Assembly: GCF_019097595.1 (NCBI RefSeq)
Contig: NC_080726.1
Span: 10,576,205 to 10,640,204, forward strand
Direction: 5' to 3'
Length of the DNA: 64,000 nucleotides
Source: Hemibagrus wyckioides
Taxonomy: Eukaryota > Chordata > Actinopteri > Siluriformes > Bagridae
In this document: positions 1 through 11,862 of the stretch, piece after piece
How positions within the stretch are numbered: position 1 is the stretch's first letter
How the letters are laid out: the number at the start of each line of letters is the position of its first letter
Translations under genes and position numbers: made by a program
Notes under the pieces: model-generated
Seen by the model: the letters and a program-made list of their open reading frames with translations, nothing else
The model's database searches: none
What the model was told of the DNA's origin: nothing

Positions 1-891
1 AAAGCTGGCAACTGTACGATTGTGTTTGTCTAAACAGCAAAGTCTAAAGCCATGGTCTTATGTGAGCATTCAGAAAATCAGACAAGCTTTGGCTGCAGCC
101 CCAGAACGAGCATCTGTCAAAACAAATGGCCCTCATTTGGAAATAAATAAATAAATGAACTTAGTAATCCATGGAAAATCATATCCATAAAGATATTTCA
201 CACAAAAAAAGGCAGCATTGAGGCCAAGATGAAAGTTATTCTCAGATTAATCTCTGAACTAATGCCTGGTGTCTGCATCATTTCATTTACAGCCAAGAAG
301 TGGAATAAAACAGTATTGATAGCGGTGCAATTGTGACAAACTGCAGAAAGCTTCAAAGCACCGCTGCCTACTTTTAATTCATGAGTACATGTACAATGTG
401 TCATGTCCCTTTCTGCAAGCCAGAAAATTCATGTTTTGTTCATTTTGTAAATTTTGTTTTTTTGCTGCTGGAGTTCTTGAAGTGCTCAACAAATCAGCAT
501 AATGGTGAAGCTTTAAACTTTGATTAATTTCTGAAAGTAAATAGAAGGTTTTAGAATTTGGAAACATTTAAATCAAAGAAAGTAAATGTTCAATATTTTG
601 AATATCTGATATTCAGGTTTCTGCATTATTTCTAGACCCCTATTTAAATGTAAGCAAATTTTCCTCCGGATTGATTTCTTCTATCGAAGCATGTGTTCAG
701 ATAACACTGATCTAAAATGGATCATAAGGATTTGCACAAATTTCAGCAGTCCATACCAGCTCAAGTGCAGACTGTCATTAACGCAAAAATGGGACATAAA
801 TACTAAGAAACTCTAAAATTCATGTAAATTCAGATTATTTTTTTCTGCCAATAATATAATTTGTAATGAAAAAATGTCGTATTAAATTAGA
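1..891. other. AT-rich non-coding stretch
   Basis: No gene, RNA or recognisable repeat is seen. Open frames here are short, lack homology I recognise and have no splice context. It may be intronic to the minus-strand gene whose first exon is near 54.86 kb. Confidence 0.6.
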
Positions 892-914
892 AGTGTGTGT
901 GTGTGTGTGTGTGT
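892..914. repeat. (GT)n microsatellite
   Basis: About eleven GT units in a row, followed by a short TATA stretch. A simple repeat with no coding meaning. Confidence 0.9.
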
Positions 915-972
915 ATATCACTGACCACTTAGGAACTGATCTGGGATTTCACAACAGCCAATGTCTGCTGAA

Positions 973-1100
973 TAGTTTACACAGATTGTTGTGATAAAGA
1001 AACAGTTCTGTGGGTGGAAACTCTTCGCTGATGAGAGAGGTCAGAGAAGAACGGCCCGAGTGCTCTATTTGAAACTGGACAGCTGAAGACTAGAAGAAGT
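973..1100 (+). mobile_element. Tc1-like transposase fragment, internally deleted
   Basis: The stretch carries the sequence CAGTTCTGTGGGTGGAAA followed by GATGAGAGAGGTCAGAG. This is the part of a common fish Tc1-like transposase gene that codes for the linker and second helix-turn-helix. It then jumps near 1,065-1,073 to a sequence resembling CTGGACAGCTGAAGACT, which lies a few hundred bases further on in intact copies. Both ends and the middle are therefore missing. The same segment of the same family is at 29,290-29,370, so the two can be compared within the window. Family recognition is from memory; the internal match to 29.3 kb is visible directly. It cannot code. Confidence 0.6.
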
Positions 1101-3388
1101 TTTTCCAATTTTCAACTTCAATATTTGTATACAAGTGTATATTTTGTTGAGTACGGACATGTCTCTTATGCAAAATAGGATTATTTGTTATATAACATAG
1201 TAAAATACAGTCTTAAATTATCACCCAAGTTCCTTTTATCTGCCAAATGTCCTACTTTTATATAAATTGGCAAATTATATGAAGTCCGTTTTCCCTTAAC
1301 ACTTCATATTGGCAGCATTTACCAACTGACAACAACTGTTCAGCCTGACTTTGGCAATAAAGACGAACGCTCTCTCTTAAATGCAGTTATTGTGCCTAAA
1401 CGAACACTCACAATAGTAATTTCTTCATTTCTCCCTCCTCACTGGCCTGAATGGACCTAATTAGGTCACTTTCTCCATTAGAAACCTTGTTTGGAGATTG
1501 AAGAGCTCAGCCCATCTGGCTAATGAGTTGATAAGGTCTCAACTCCTATTAAAATATCCACCACTGAGGAGAATAAAATATATTGAATTCTATTATTGTC
1601 TCATTTAATCCAATTTACTTCAAATACGCAGATCGTGCTCTTTTGAAGGAGATTTTTTTTATGTGTATATATAAAGGAAGCCTAATGCTTTCATTATTAA
1701 CTACACTGCTTACCTCTCCTGCTCTATCGTATTCACACACACTGTTGGGTGAAAAAAGTTTGCACACACATATGACACAACAAACAGGGCAAATTTGTTA
1801 GACTTCACAGATTTTCACTCATTATCTCTTTGTAACAAAAATATGCACTTTATTGTATAAGTGTAAATAATGTGTTCTAAATTATTCAGCTATTATTTTA
1901 CTTTGAGAGATGTGTATGTACACTAACGTCTTCGAATCTGCAAACTGAGGGCGTAATAACAAACCTTTGACTTTATTTCTTATCAAACAGTTTTTCTATT
2001 GATTTTGTCTCAAGGTTTATGGTGTATGTTATCACATTTTAGAATGATTCTTTTAATTGTAGCTAAATTATGAAATTATTTTATTCTCAAACCACCGTTT
2101 TTTTTTTTTTGGTTTATTTATATTTAAGTGCAAACCTTCTGTGCAATTTGTCTCTGCAAGTCTAGGATATTTTTTACTTGGTACAACAAACATCATTTTC
2201 TTAAAAGAAAAATTAACAAGTGATTTTTTCCTCCTTCTATTCTTATTCCCAGGCATTATCCCTTGCTTTTCACATATGTCTTAAACATGTAAAGCTCTTT
2301 TTTTTCCATTCATGGATATATCAGAGACTGAAGTCCCCACTCACAGCAAGACTAGCATCCTGACATAACATAGTCCCTAATAACTTGTCCTTCTGAATTT
2401 GTTCACCTTTCAGTTTCAACTGATAGAGATCTAGTGCTCCACCTCCTCTGAGTCGAGGCTGTCTGATCTAAATTGCTGGAAACCTTATCATTCTCTGTAC
2501 GCATGCCAGCAGTGCACTAAGATGATTTTAGGTGAATGTGAAAGGCTTAATACAGAGGAGTCTACAGGCCTCCAGGTCTCTCATCAGTGCAGGTAGAAGG
2601 GTTTGCCAGAGTCATCTGTGATATTCAGGTGATATTCACATCGAGAGGAAAGAGCTTCACGGGGCTTGAGTTTTTTGCTAAACTAATCTAAAGGTTTGGG
2701 ATATTGGGATGCGCTGCTCCCTGTAGCGCTGTATGAAAGCATATCAATAACATTCAGACAGCTATGACTAAAAGGTCCCACACCTAAACCACACAGTAGT
2801 ATAAAAATGATTCTGAACGCTCGCCTACAGTGAAGGTCGAAGATCAACTATAAGAATCCAGGAGTGGTCATACATTTTCAAATGATAAATTACAGCAATA
2901 AATAAATTAAAAAAATAATAAGTCACTTCCTGAACAATTCATTCAAGTGTGTTAATGTTAAAAAATGTGCACGTGTACAGAATAAAATGACATGTATATT
3001 CACTGGAACATAGTCTGTTTAACATTATTCGATGATAGATTTAGAATTATGGATGAAACAAGGTGAAAAAATGGAACCAAAAGGAAAGAAATAGTGCAGG
3101 TAAATATATAAATATGTGTTTATAAACCATTAAATTGGTTGACAAAATCGTGATAGTGTGTCCTAAAAACTTCTGAACCAGAATATTTGAAAAGAGAAAG
3201 AAATTTTATTTATCGATTGAAGAGCCTGCTGCACTCTTACAAATATTTGTTACACCACAGTCAACCCTGCAGTGCTCCTTTTTATATGCCATCACAATAA
3301 ATAACCTTTATTTGTAATAGTGATATTCTGTATTGTTGTTCAGATTATATCTGGCTGGCTGGGTTTTTTTTTTTTCCTTCATTTGACC
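1101..3388. other. Non-coding, no feature recognised
   Basis: AT-rich unique-looking DNA. Open frames up to 72 codons are unsupported. A short poly(T) lies near 2,098-2,110 and another near 3,366-3,375. No transposon ends or splice-flanked frames were seen. Confidence 0.55.
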
Positions 3389-3445
3389 AATCGGCTTGAC
3401 ACGGTGACTTAGTGGTTAGCATGTGTGCCTTGCGCCTGCTGCAGG
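3389..3445 (+). repeat. tRNA-derived SINE head, truncated
   Basis: The segment reads CACGGTGACTTAGTGGTTAG, which resembles a tRNA-like pol III A box (TGGCTTAGTGGTTAG type) and matches the head of the better preserved copy at 62,545-62,910 read on the minus strand. Similarity fades after about 50 bases, before any B box, so it is a fragment. Confidence 0.5.
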
Positions 3446-4196
3446 AAACTAAAGCTAGTAAATCAACAGGCTCTGACACTTTCTGAGGTATGGGTTGGTC
3501 AGATAAAACTTCCTGTCTCCACTCTAGTGCTTTCTCTCACTATATATAGCCTGATCAGTGATGATGCACAGCACCCGAGGAGAAGAAACAGAGAACAGAG
3601 ACTGACGGTTTGGACACTGTTGATCAGCTTCAGATCAGACAGCATTAAATCTATCGTTAAAAATAACCCACACTAAAAACTATATTTAAGTATTTCATCA
3701 AAGCATTGTCTTCCTTTTCACTGTGTCCTTCTGTCACTTCATTTTCTTACTTTCTCTCTCTCTGGTTGTCATTGTTGTGTCTCTTTCTCTCAACCTACTC
3801 CTCCAATGATGATGTACTATTCATATAGTATTTTCCACACATATCATGGGCAAGTCTTTAGAGAGCAGCTCTCACAATGCATTGTGAAGAATGCATCTCC
3901 CACATTTAATGAGGGACAACAGTGAATAGAGCCTGTGCGCTTCCTTTCCACGTACACCTACACACAAAACCCCCGAAGCTCTACGATGACAGTATGCATA
4001 ACTACAGATCCTTCACACATCCGGATACACCATGAGGATGCTAAACTCAATGTCTGCCCAGTCTAAATATAATATCCTTTACACTGTCTTGGCTAAGAGA
4101 TATCATAGCAGACTCGATGTTGGTAGTTCAAAGAACAGCAAATTGAGTCCTCCGCTCCAATTGGCTTCCAATACTCCCATCTGCCCCATCTCTACA

Positions 4197-4222
4197 TCAC
4201 ACACACACACACACACACACAC
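4197..4222. repeat. (CA)n microsatellite
   Basis: Thirteen or so CA units followed by ATGTGCACACA. Confidence 0.9.
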
Positions 4223-4636
4223 ATGTGCACACAGATCCTTTAGACAGTCTGAATTATTCCATCAGGGTTGATGGAGGCGGATTGACCAAATTGACCAGTA
4301 ATTGTGATTGCTGATGGTTCAATCACCCTCACTCTAATTTCAGAGGTGGATTCCTCCATGGACATTACACTCCATATTGACCAGTTCCTGATACACCAGG
4401 TTTCAAACACATTCACAAATTACCAAATTGAACCAAATAGCAATTTTTGCACAATTCTCTTCCTGTAAATTTGCCTCAGTAAAAGTTAAAAGTAGACACT
4501 GACACTGATCCCGTTTTTTCTTTTAAAAGCAAAAACAGATGTCTAGACAAGGACATCTGTCACTGAGGACTTCAAGTGCTTTTATTCCTTTATTCTAAAG
4601 CTGCTCAGTGGATAAGCTGAAACGTAAATGTGCTCT

Positions 4637-4639
<3 letters not shown>

Positions 4640-4672
<33 letters not shown>
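4640..4672. repeat. (TG)n microsatellite
   Basis: About sixteen uninterrupted TG units, preceded by a short CT run. A candidate polymorphic marker. Confidence 0.93.
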
Positions 4673-4674
<2 letters not shown>

Positions 4675-5243
4675 TCTCCTCATTACCTACCCAGATTTTC
4701 TCCTACCCGCTGCTCAGAGCTAGGCTACAAGAACACACTTCAAAATCACACACTTTTGCTTTAATGCTGATCAAAATCAGATACCATAAAATGAATCTAA
4801 CACAAGTGTAATATAAACATTAAGCAGCAGTCTGCCAGTCATGTGTTGTGTCATTTTCAATTCTCGCAAATTTCACAATCTTACATATACTTTCAATGTC
4901 ATTAGATGGGATAATTTACGAAAGGCCTTCTTGAGTTATTTTAGCTGTATGTTTGCCGTCGTTGTCTTGTTGAAATGTTTGTCTTCTCCCCAGGTTCAGT
5001 TTCTGGCCAGAGACTTTCTCATTCATTATAATGCTCTTTGAAATACAAGGCTGGTCAGCATTTCTGCTACACCTTAACATTTAAAATATAAATGCTATTT
5101 TGTAATCGTAGAAAGAAACTGGGATACAATTTGAACCGAAATGCTTTTGTGTTTCTGTATTTTTGATATTTTCTAACTAAAGAAAAGAATTTCTTTGGCA
5201 ACATCGGGTAAACTGACGCCCCTGATTGTTAGGGGATCTTAAA

Positions 5244-5273
5244 GACACACACACACACACACGCACACACATG

Positions 5274-5309
<36 letters not shown>
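5244..5309. repeat. Interrupted (AC)n microsatellite
   Basis: A 66-bp AC tract broken by GC and TG dinucleotides near 5,263-5,280. The last 30 bases are uninterrupted. Confidence 0.92.
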
Positions 5310-5883
5310 AAAGCTACTCTACTGCAAGAAATCCTTTGCAGCACCAAAGACTTATTAAAGTCTAGCACCTTTGCCTAGTTTATGAATAGCTCACAGAACA
5401 GAATCTTCCAAATGCCTGACTAACTCATAACACAGGAAATGGAGACCTATTAATATGCCACTGACTTCTTTCTATCCAGCACAGAAAATCACTACTGTTA
5501 CTGTGTGAATATTAATTATTACCATGTTTCACATAATCTGTAAAATCCATTATTATTGATTATACTAAAAATGAACAATTCGTTTTTTTCCCCCTTCTTA
5601 GCTTATTTGCCTTGATTGACAACTTTATAAGATGTTATATGTAAAAGGTATTACGCACATTTTTATAATTGCAATTGCAACTTTCAGTTGCAAATGGAAA
5701 ATACAGCATCTTAATTATGCCTTATGCATTCGTTATATGTAGCATTACAATTGTAGGTAATTTTCATTTCATATTGTCTTTAGTTCTGTGTGGAAAAATA
5801 TATAAGCAGGTTAACAAGAAACGAAAGAAACAAGATGAGAATAATTTATAGAATTTTTATTATTTAAGGCATTACATTTCTGA

Positions 5884-6062
5884 CATTCAGCAGGTTTCCT
5901 TATCCAGAGTGACTTACAATTTATCTCATTTTAGACAACTGAGCAATTGAGGGTTAAGGGTCTTGCTCAAGGGCACAGCAGTGACAGCTTGGTGGATCTG
6001 GGATTTAAACTCACAACCATGTAACCAGCAGTCCAACACCTTAACCACTGAGCTACCATGCA
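5884..6062 (-). mobile_element. tRNA-derived SINE, minus strand
   Basis: Read on the minus strand it starts with GTAGCTCAGTGGTTAAGG, a good A-box-like tRNA head. This is followed about 40 bases on by GTGAGTTTAAATCCC, a degenerate B box (consensus GGTTCGANTCC). After the tRNA-like part it carries a core found in many fish short repeats: a CCCTTGAGCAAGACCCTTAA motif and a tail resembling AGTCACTCTGGATAAGG. No 3' poly(A) or clear target-site duplication was found. It is probably inactive because the B box has lost its central CG. An unrelated 134-codon minus-strand frame runs through it and is not a gene. Confidence 0.65.
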
Positions 6063-6559
6063 TTAAACATCGCCTGTTCCTCTTGCTAAAATGCGTACAA
6101 CTAAACATCCCAGGAGAGGCGTCATGCAAGATTTCACAATGTGCTCTTGGAATAACAATAAGGAAAGAATGAGAGAAGTTTGAAGTCAATCTTAAAGAAT
6201 TGCAGGACGGCTTGAAAGCAGCAAAGAAAAACAGTAAGAAATAAACTGCACCACAATCACCTCCATTCCTACACCTCATACAAAACTCCTCTGCTAAAAA
6301 AACAGCATAGAGATGCACATCTGTATGCATTTCGACAATTCAGTTGATTTTCTAAACTGTTTAGATGAAATAGAAGTGGCTCAACATGTAGGTTTCTGGG
6401 CTATTTGCTAGAATATTGGGAATTTAAGACCCTGTACCACCAAGCTGCCCATTTCTGGCCCTTAACCCTCTTTGCTCTAGGAATGCTGTGTCATGGCTGG
6501 CTCTGTGGTCTGATGTTCATTTCCTAAAAAGCTGGGATATGTTTAGAAAAGAATTTCAC

Positions 6560-7230
6560 TGTGCTGTAATGTATATAAGAGACAAAAAAAGCCTTCTTTT
6601 TCTAAAAATAGAACTCTTTGGCAGTAATTCAGCTCCTCATGATCGGAGAAAGAAGCACAAGGAAGTGTATGATCTTAACAACACTATACTCACAGTGATG
6701 TATAAAGGTGACAGCATCATGACATGGAACATTTTCTCTGTAAACAGTGCTGGGGAATTACACGTCAGTAAAGGAATCATGAACAGCGCGATATAGAGCA
6801 GGACATAACAGAGAAGAACTTATTCTCACTGCTCAAGAAATGGGGCGAAGATGGACGTTTCGAAAAAACAACAGCGTACAGCCAAAATAACTCAAGAAGG
6901 CCTTTCATGCGACAGTCCATCTCTTATCTTGAATCCCATTACAATTTTATGAAAGATTTTGAAATTGCAAGAATCAACTGCAATTTTGAATCAGCTGCAA
7001 CATCACTGCTGTGAACTACTCCTTACCATAGATGTCTTGAAGGTGTAATTGCCAGCAACAGTTTTTCAGCAAAGTACTAATGTTAAATTCTGTTGCCTGA
7101 ATATTTTTTCATCCATTTTGTTTTCATAAAAAAAATTTGTTTATGCTAATAAATACATACCTTTGTTTATAGAAATAAATGCAAAGTGAAATGACGTTTA
7201 ATAGACTTAACAAAAAGTGTTAACTATTTT
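6560..7230 (+). pseudogene. Decayed Tc1-like transposase, 3' half
   Basis: Frames on the plus strand retain recognisable Tc1 transposase pieces in order. KIELFG lies near 6,605-6,625, just after the first catalytic Asp in intact members. An NTILTV...SIMTW block lies near 6,678-6,727 and corresponds to the conserved NTIPTV...SIMVWG region. A C-terminal LEGVIASNSFSAKY ends in a stop at 7,078-7,080, the usual C-terminal end of this family. Between these the frame is broken by stops and shifts, and the expected WSDE and QDND catalytic motifs are unreadable. The 5' half (DNA-binding domain) is missing. The A/T-rich 3' flank to about 7,230 is probably element sequence. This is a different Tc1 subfamily from the one at 60.7-61.9 kb. 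The in-order motifs make the call firm; exact borders are not. Confidence 0.7.
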
Positions 7231-7589
7231 TTTTTTTGCTTCAGTGCTCCATCTTAAGCTCAGGTTACTGTCTGTATTGAGTTTCACATCTTCAAACTGT
7301 GTCCATTTGGGTTCCAGTGGGTTCTCTATGGGATTGGCTGCACTTAATTGCTAGGTGTGTAAATATGTGTGAATAAATGATAGGTAATTTCAGTGTAGGT
7401 TAACAAACCGTAAATAAACATTTAGGAAGAAAGAAAGGGTTTCCAAAAAAAACCCAGAACCTTTGCTAACCAGCCTTTCTAGTGAATTTCTATGAAGGAA
7501 TACATCCTGGTGCTACATCTGTTCTAAAGTGGCTCAAATAGTATTACAGGTACTCGCCAAGTAATCGGCAATCCAGAGGAGGAAATAGG
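7231..7589. other. Non-coding, no feature recognised
   Basis: A/T-rich DNA between a transposon remnant and a more GC-balanced block. Nothing supportable was seen. Confidence 0.5.
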
Positions 7590-7900
7590 AAATGGGCTCG
7601 GCCATTACCTGAGCCTGTAAATGAGTGAGCCTCATCAGTCTGGCGCATCCTGGCACAGCCGCCTCTCATGCTCTCTCGGCCCTGCTCTGCCTCTAATGAT
7701 AAACACCATTAGCCACTGTGCGTGACGCTAATGCGCCTATCTGGGGAGAGCAGGCCGCCACCAGGATAAACCTGACTGCCTCGCTAATCACACGACTTGT
7801 TCTTTCTCACCGGCATGGCACATACAGAGGATGTACGCAGAGCAAAGGAGAGAGGAAGAGAGGCTGTTATGTTGGGCAGACAGGTAAGAGGTCATCATCA
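7590..7900. promoter_or_regulatory. Candidate conserved non-coding element
   Basis: This block is GC-balanced against AT-rich neighbours and non-repetitive. It is dense in homeodomain-type TAAT/ATTA cores, for example CTAATGATAAACACCATTAG near 7,692-7,711 and GCTAATGCG near 7,727. There is no credible coding frame. The composition is typical of developmental enhancers in vertebrates, but conservation cannot be seen from one genome, so this is inference only. Confidence 0.3.
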
Positions 7901-9535
7901 TTTAAGTGAAGAGGAGACACCAGAACAATGAATGATACTAAATGCTGTACAGACCCAAAACTTTTGTTTTTCAGTATTAAAGCCACTAAAAGACCTCAGT
8001 AACACATTGGCTTGTTTTATAGTAGATGTTATCCATCCATATGTGTTTAGATACTTAGTGGACAAGATACATAGTCATTATGCTGCGAATTATGATGGCG
8101 CCATTATGTTCTAACAATGTCAAGGTTTTCGAAGCCAAACTCCCATGGGCCTGTTTTAGGAAAAAAAAAATCAAATGGATTTGTCAAATGGATTTACAAC
8201 TTATCAGCAACACACAGCACTGCTGGAACTCATAACTGCTGTAATGTTGTTTTGTTACCCTGGATGGAGCCATAAATCATTACAGCTCGCATAGGAGGCT
8301 TTTCAGACAACGCCATCCAGTCGCAAAAAAAAAGAAAAAAGAAGGACAACAAATCCTGTAATTTATCTGTTTTTCTGCATACGCTCATAAGTGAGGACAA
8401 AAATAGAAGGCATACGGAAGATAAACAAGGCTCGGGCTAATCAATAAACACAAATTTTGCTTAAATGGATCACATTACTTGACTTAATGAGGATGAAGAG
8501 CAGCTCACAAATTACAGAGTATGGAACGGGTGTTAAGCACTTGGTATTTCTTCACATTAACACAATATCTCTCACGCAGTAACGACATCTTCACCTGGTC
8601 TCACTCTTTAAATAGAGCAAATCTTGTAAGTGTGTGTGTGTGTGTGTGTCTGGTTTTAAGCAAAGCAGTTTGAGTAATGCTTCAAGACAAGCTAACATCT
8701 TACTCCATCTCCTTATCAGTCTGTCTGTGTGCCTCCCATGTCTATCCATTGCTTCGTTCCACTGCTCGCCTTCTTCCCCATCATTTTCCCGCTTCCTCCT
8801 GAGCTTCCCCGCCGATTCCTGGAGCTCTGCCGGGCTGCTTCGCAGGAAGCCACATAATCAGAATCAAGTCTTCTGTGAAGGAGACATTTGTCTTCCTTGA
8901 ACCTCACTCTCTGCCATAAGCTAATGTGCACTCATTGAAAAATGACTGGTATTTAGATTGTGCCAATCAAGATACATGAAAGATAACCTGCTGTACAAGG
9001 CATCACAGTAAAGGTTGGATGTGGATCTGTCTGTTACGAGTGCTATGTGTTGTGCTTTTTCCACAGTTGTGCAGTGTTGAAGGTAAAAAGGAAGCTGCAT
9101 GTAACAAAAGCTGAGAATCAATACTACAGACTTGCTTGCAAGTCAAGTAAATGATGAGATGCCGACTTTGAGTATTTCACAGACCACTCAATAGAGTTTT
9201 ATAAAAAAAAAACCTTGGAAATCTCAGTCTATAGAAAAAGTAAACTAATAGCAATAATCCAGTTTAATAACATCTTACTTCTTACATATGGAAAAGAATT
9301 ACTGTTCACAGCATGAGCTTCAAATAATTACATAAAAAAAAATGTGCAGCAGAATTTCTCAGAGCTTCAGTAGGTATAAAGATCTTTTAAAAACTGTCCT
9401 GTATTCTGTTAAGAGCATGTCCAGTGCCCCAGGTTCGATTAGTACTAGTTGCTGTACTTGAGTTGTATTTACTTATACTCAAATTTTATGATATGTCTCT
9501 TTTCATCCTTTTTTTTGTGAGACATCTCTTATAGA
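7901..9535. other. Non-coding stretch with small (GT)n tract
   Basis: No gene found. A (GT)n tract lies at about 8,630-8,650. The piece 8,770-8,930 is more GC-rich but shows no splice-flanked coding frame. A few A-runs are scattered through the rest. Confidence 0.5.
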
Positions 9536-9539
9536 AATT

Positions 9540-9765
9540 ATCCAACCCAATGCTGGACACAATCTCACAAACACACACCCAATCACACACTATGGACAAA
9601 TTAGAGATGCCAATCAGCTAACACCACATGTCTTTGGACTGGTGAAGAGTACCCAGAGGAAACCTTAAAGCACAGGGAGACGCATGCACACAGGACAGAG
9701 GTGGGGATCAATCCCCCTACCCCAAAGGCAAATATGCTAATCATTAAGCCACCATGCTTCTGAAT
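9540..9765 (-). mobile_element. SINE-like interspersed repeat, minus strand
   Basis: On the plus strand it runs through a CACAAACACACACCCAATC block, then ATGGACAAATTAGAGATGCC, then ATGTCTTTGGACTGGTGAAG, and ends near ATTAAGCCACCATGCTTCTG. The same ordered blocks occur at 35,020-35,350 and 62,545-62,910, so the family relationship is visible within the window. The end corresponds to a tRNA-like head on the minus strand (GTGGCTTAATGATTAGC). The CG-rich B-box region is eroded, so this copy is old. Confidence 0.65.
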
Positions 9766-9788
9766 ATTCATGTGATCCTTATTATAGT

Positions 9789-9801
9789 GAAGAAGAAGAA
9801 G

Positions 9802-9830
<29 letters not shown>
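9789..9830. repeat. (GAA)14 trinucleotide repeat
   Basis: Fourteen perfect GAA units with no interruption. Purine-only mirror repeats of this type can form triplex DNA; that is established for GAA tracts in general, not shown here. Confidence 0.95.
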
Positions 9831-9832
<2 letters not shown>

Positions 9833-10229
9833 CAAATGTTTGAGTTGGTGGGGCTTTGGATAAGTGGGTAGGGTCTGAGTGGGTGGGGCTTAGACACATC
9901 ACAGTCATTTTAATGATCCAGGCCAGCTGACTGGTTAATAATGTAACTTGAATGATTGAATTTCATGTTGTTAAGTTGTTATAGCTGTCAGTTAGCTCAA
10001 ATATGCACAGATTCACACTTTAACTCTTCAATACTCTTTGCAGTCTTTCCTACTCTTCCATCCCAAACCGCATTCTCTGGCACATGATGGGTGCAGTGTT
10101 TCAATGCAAGCTGTTGAAATTGCAGCTTAGACAAGTGTGCCCTAAATCGAGTGTGCAATTTGCCTTCATTTGTTTACCAAGTACACAAAGGAGGGCAAAA
10201 AACGCAAGAAGTCAGCAGTAATCAGCAGT
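9831..10229. other. Non-coding, no feature recognised
   Basis: Begins with a short near-duplicated GTGGGGCTTTGG / GTGGGGCTTAG motif at about 9,848 and 9,882. No gene was seen. Confidence 0.45.
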
Positions 10230-10830
10230 AAACATGCCCGCATGTTGTGATGGTGTGGCAGTTTGTGTTTGACAACTGTTTATTTGTGTGCTCGAGAGGC
10301 AACTGGTACATTTATTCGTGCGCTGAGAGAGCACCAGTATGATGGATGTGGCTCGTCTCGGTATGTCGCTTCTCCCACTCGGAGCAGCCTGCACTCCTGC
10401 AGTTTGGCCAAGGAACAAATGTGTGTGTCTCCTAGCGCTGCACACACACGCTGTTCTGAGTGTGGTCTAGCCCCGGGTTAACACAACGTCGGTGCAAGCT
10501 TAGCCGTGTCTCACCCCTCCGGACTGGCATCGCCAGAGCAGGTGCTAATGCGTGTGACAGAAGGATACACACATCGTCCAGACTTCCTCAGCTGCGAGGC
10601 AGTGAAGAGATCTAATTGAGCCACGGGTTTCCATGGAGAGCAATATGTTCCCATGCTCTGCCGTGGATTTTGTGATTCACTGTGAACTCTGGTTAACCTC
10701 CGGACTCGATTTGGTAATTTCTTCGTGTTCTGCAGAACGTAATAAAAAGAGGAGTACCTGAGGCGCTGAGTGCAGAGGTCATGGACAGGAAATGTTTGCC
10801 CCCACATGATGTATTTAGATGCATTATGGT
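10230..10830. promoter_or_regulatory. Candidate conserved or regulatory block, GC-balanced
   Basis: A 600-bp island of balanced composition with more CpG than its surroundings and no simple repeats. Both strands have open frames of 70-100 codons that overlap each other. None has a recognisable domain or a convincing pair of splice sites, so I do not call a gene. It could be a regulatory element or a decayed exon cluster. Confidence 0.25.
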
Positions 10831-11826
10831 GTTTAAGAACATCTTAGAGTAGAAATTAAGGGTGTGTGTCACAGGGAACTTAAATGGCAAGCGGTGGAGC
10901 GACTGAAAACTAGAACTAGTCATATGACTGAACATTTCATATAACTGAAGTCATACAAGACATTGAGACAAAAAGAACATGAGGATTCAGATCAAATTTT
11001 AAGGTCCATTTTGATGAAAGTATAAACCCTCAAGGTAAAAGATTTAGACATCACTGCATTAAGTAGTCACAGAAGCAAGGAGGCCTCAATACCATTTTTT
11101 TTTCACGGTAGAGGTGAGCTGAGCTCAGGTATCTATATCTCTCTATAACCAATACTGTTACAAAAAGTGCATAAAGAAATTAGTACAAATAAATCAGAGG
11201 AATCATAGAACATTTTATTTAGCTTTGTAAGTTTTCCCATTAACACTAACCATTAATAGAGAACATGTACTTAGGCCACTAGGCTCATTCTTTATAATGT
11301 TAGCGAGTTGACTTTGAATTTTGAAGAGCATTAGCTAGCTACATTAGTTATATTAGATTAGTAGATTGATTCGAGTAGAGTTGCAGTGGTGAAAAGCAAG
11401 TTTTTGTTTCGCTTCAGAAACAGCTGTGCGTCAAACACGCTTCGTTTTCATTGCGTCTGAATTCCTTTGTTGTCAACGATCATCTGCAACAATATGCTGT
11501 ACAGACTCACCTTGTGTTGTCTAGACATTTTCTCACCTACATTTACTGCAGAGTTTGCTGCTCTCAACCGATTCCTCTTGCTGAATTTGACGTTGGTTGT
11601 TTATTTATTTTATTTTATTTAAGAAAATGCTGTAGTTCCTCCTTATTTCATGACTGCTTTGCTTTGATTGCCATTACTAATGGTGAAATACTTCCAGATG
11701 CTAGCCATTTTGTCTGTTCATTAGCATGATAATATACACTAGACTTATGTCACATAGTAATTGTGTCAGCTGTTGGTGTCAGAGTATTATTTCTGAGTAA
11801 ATGACAGAGACATATATTTAGAAAGT

Positions 11827-11862
<36 letters not shown>

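Larger units (their letters stand above)
3446..5883. other. Non-coding stretch with CA/TG microsatellites
   Basis: No gene seen. It holds three long dinucleotide tracts, annotated separately, and otherwise unremarkable DNA. Open frames running through the CA or TG tracts read as alternating Thr-His or Cys-Val and are artefacts of the repeat. Confidence 0.55.

Noticed and set aside
5177..5368. Cys-Val repeat proteins over CA/GT tracts (also at 4,608-4,811, 26,595-26,843)
   Set aside because: Translations of dinucleotide repeats.
5926..6330. 134-codon minus-strand frame
   Set aside because: Half of it is the tRNA-derived SINE at 5,884-6,062; no recognised domain in the remainder.
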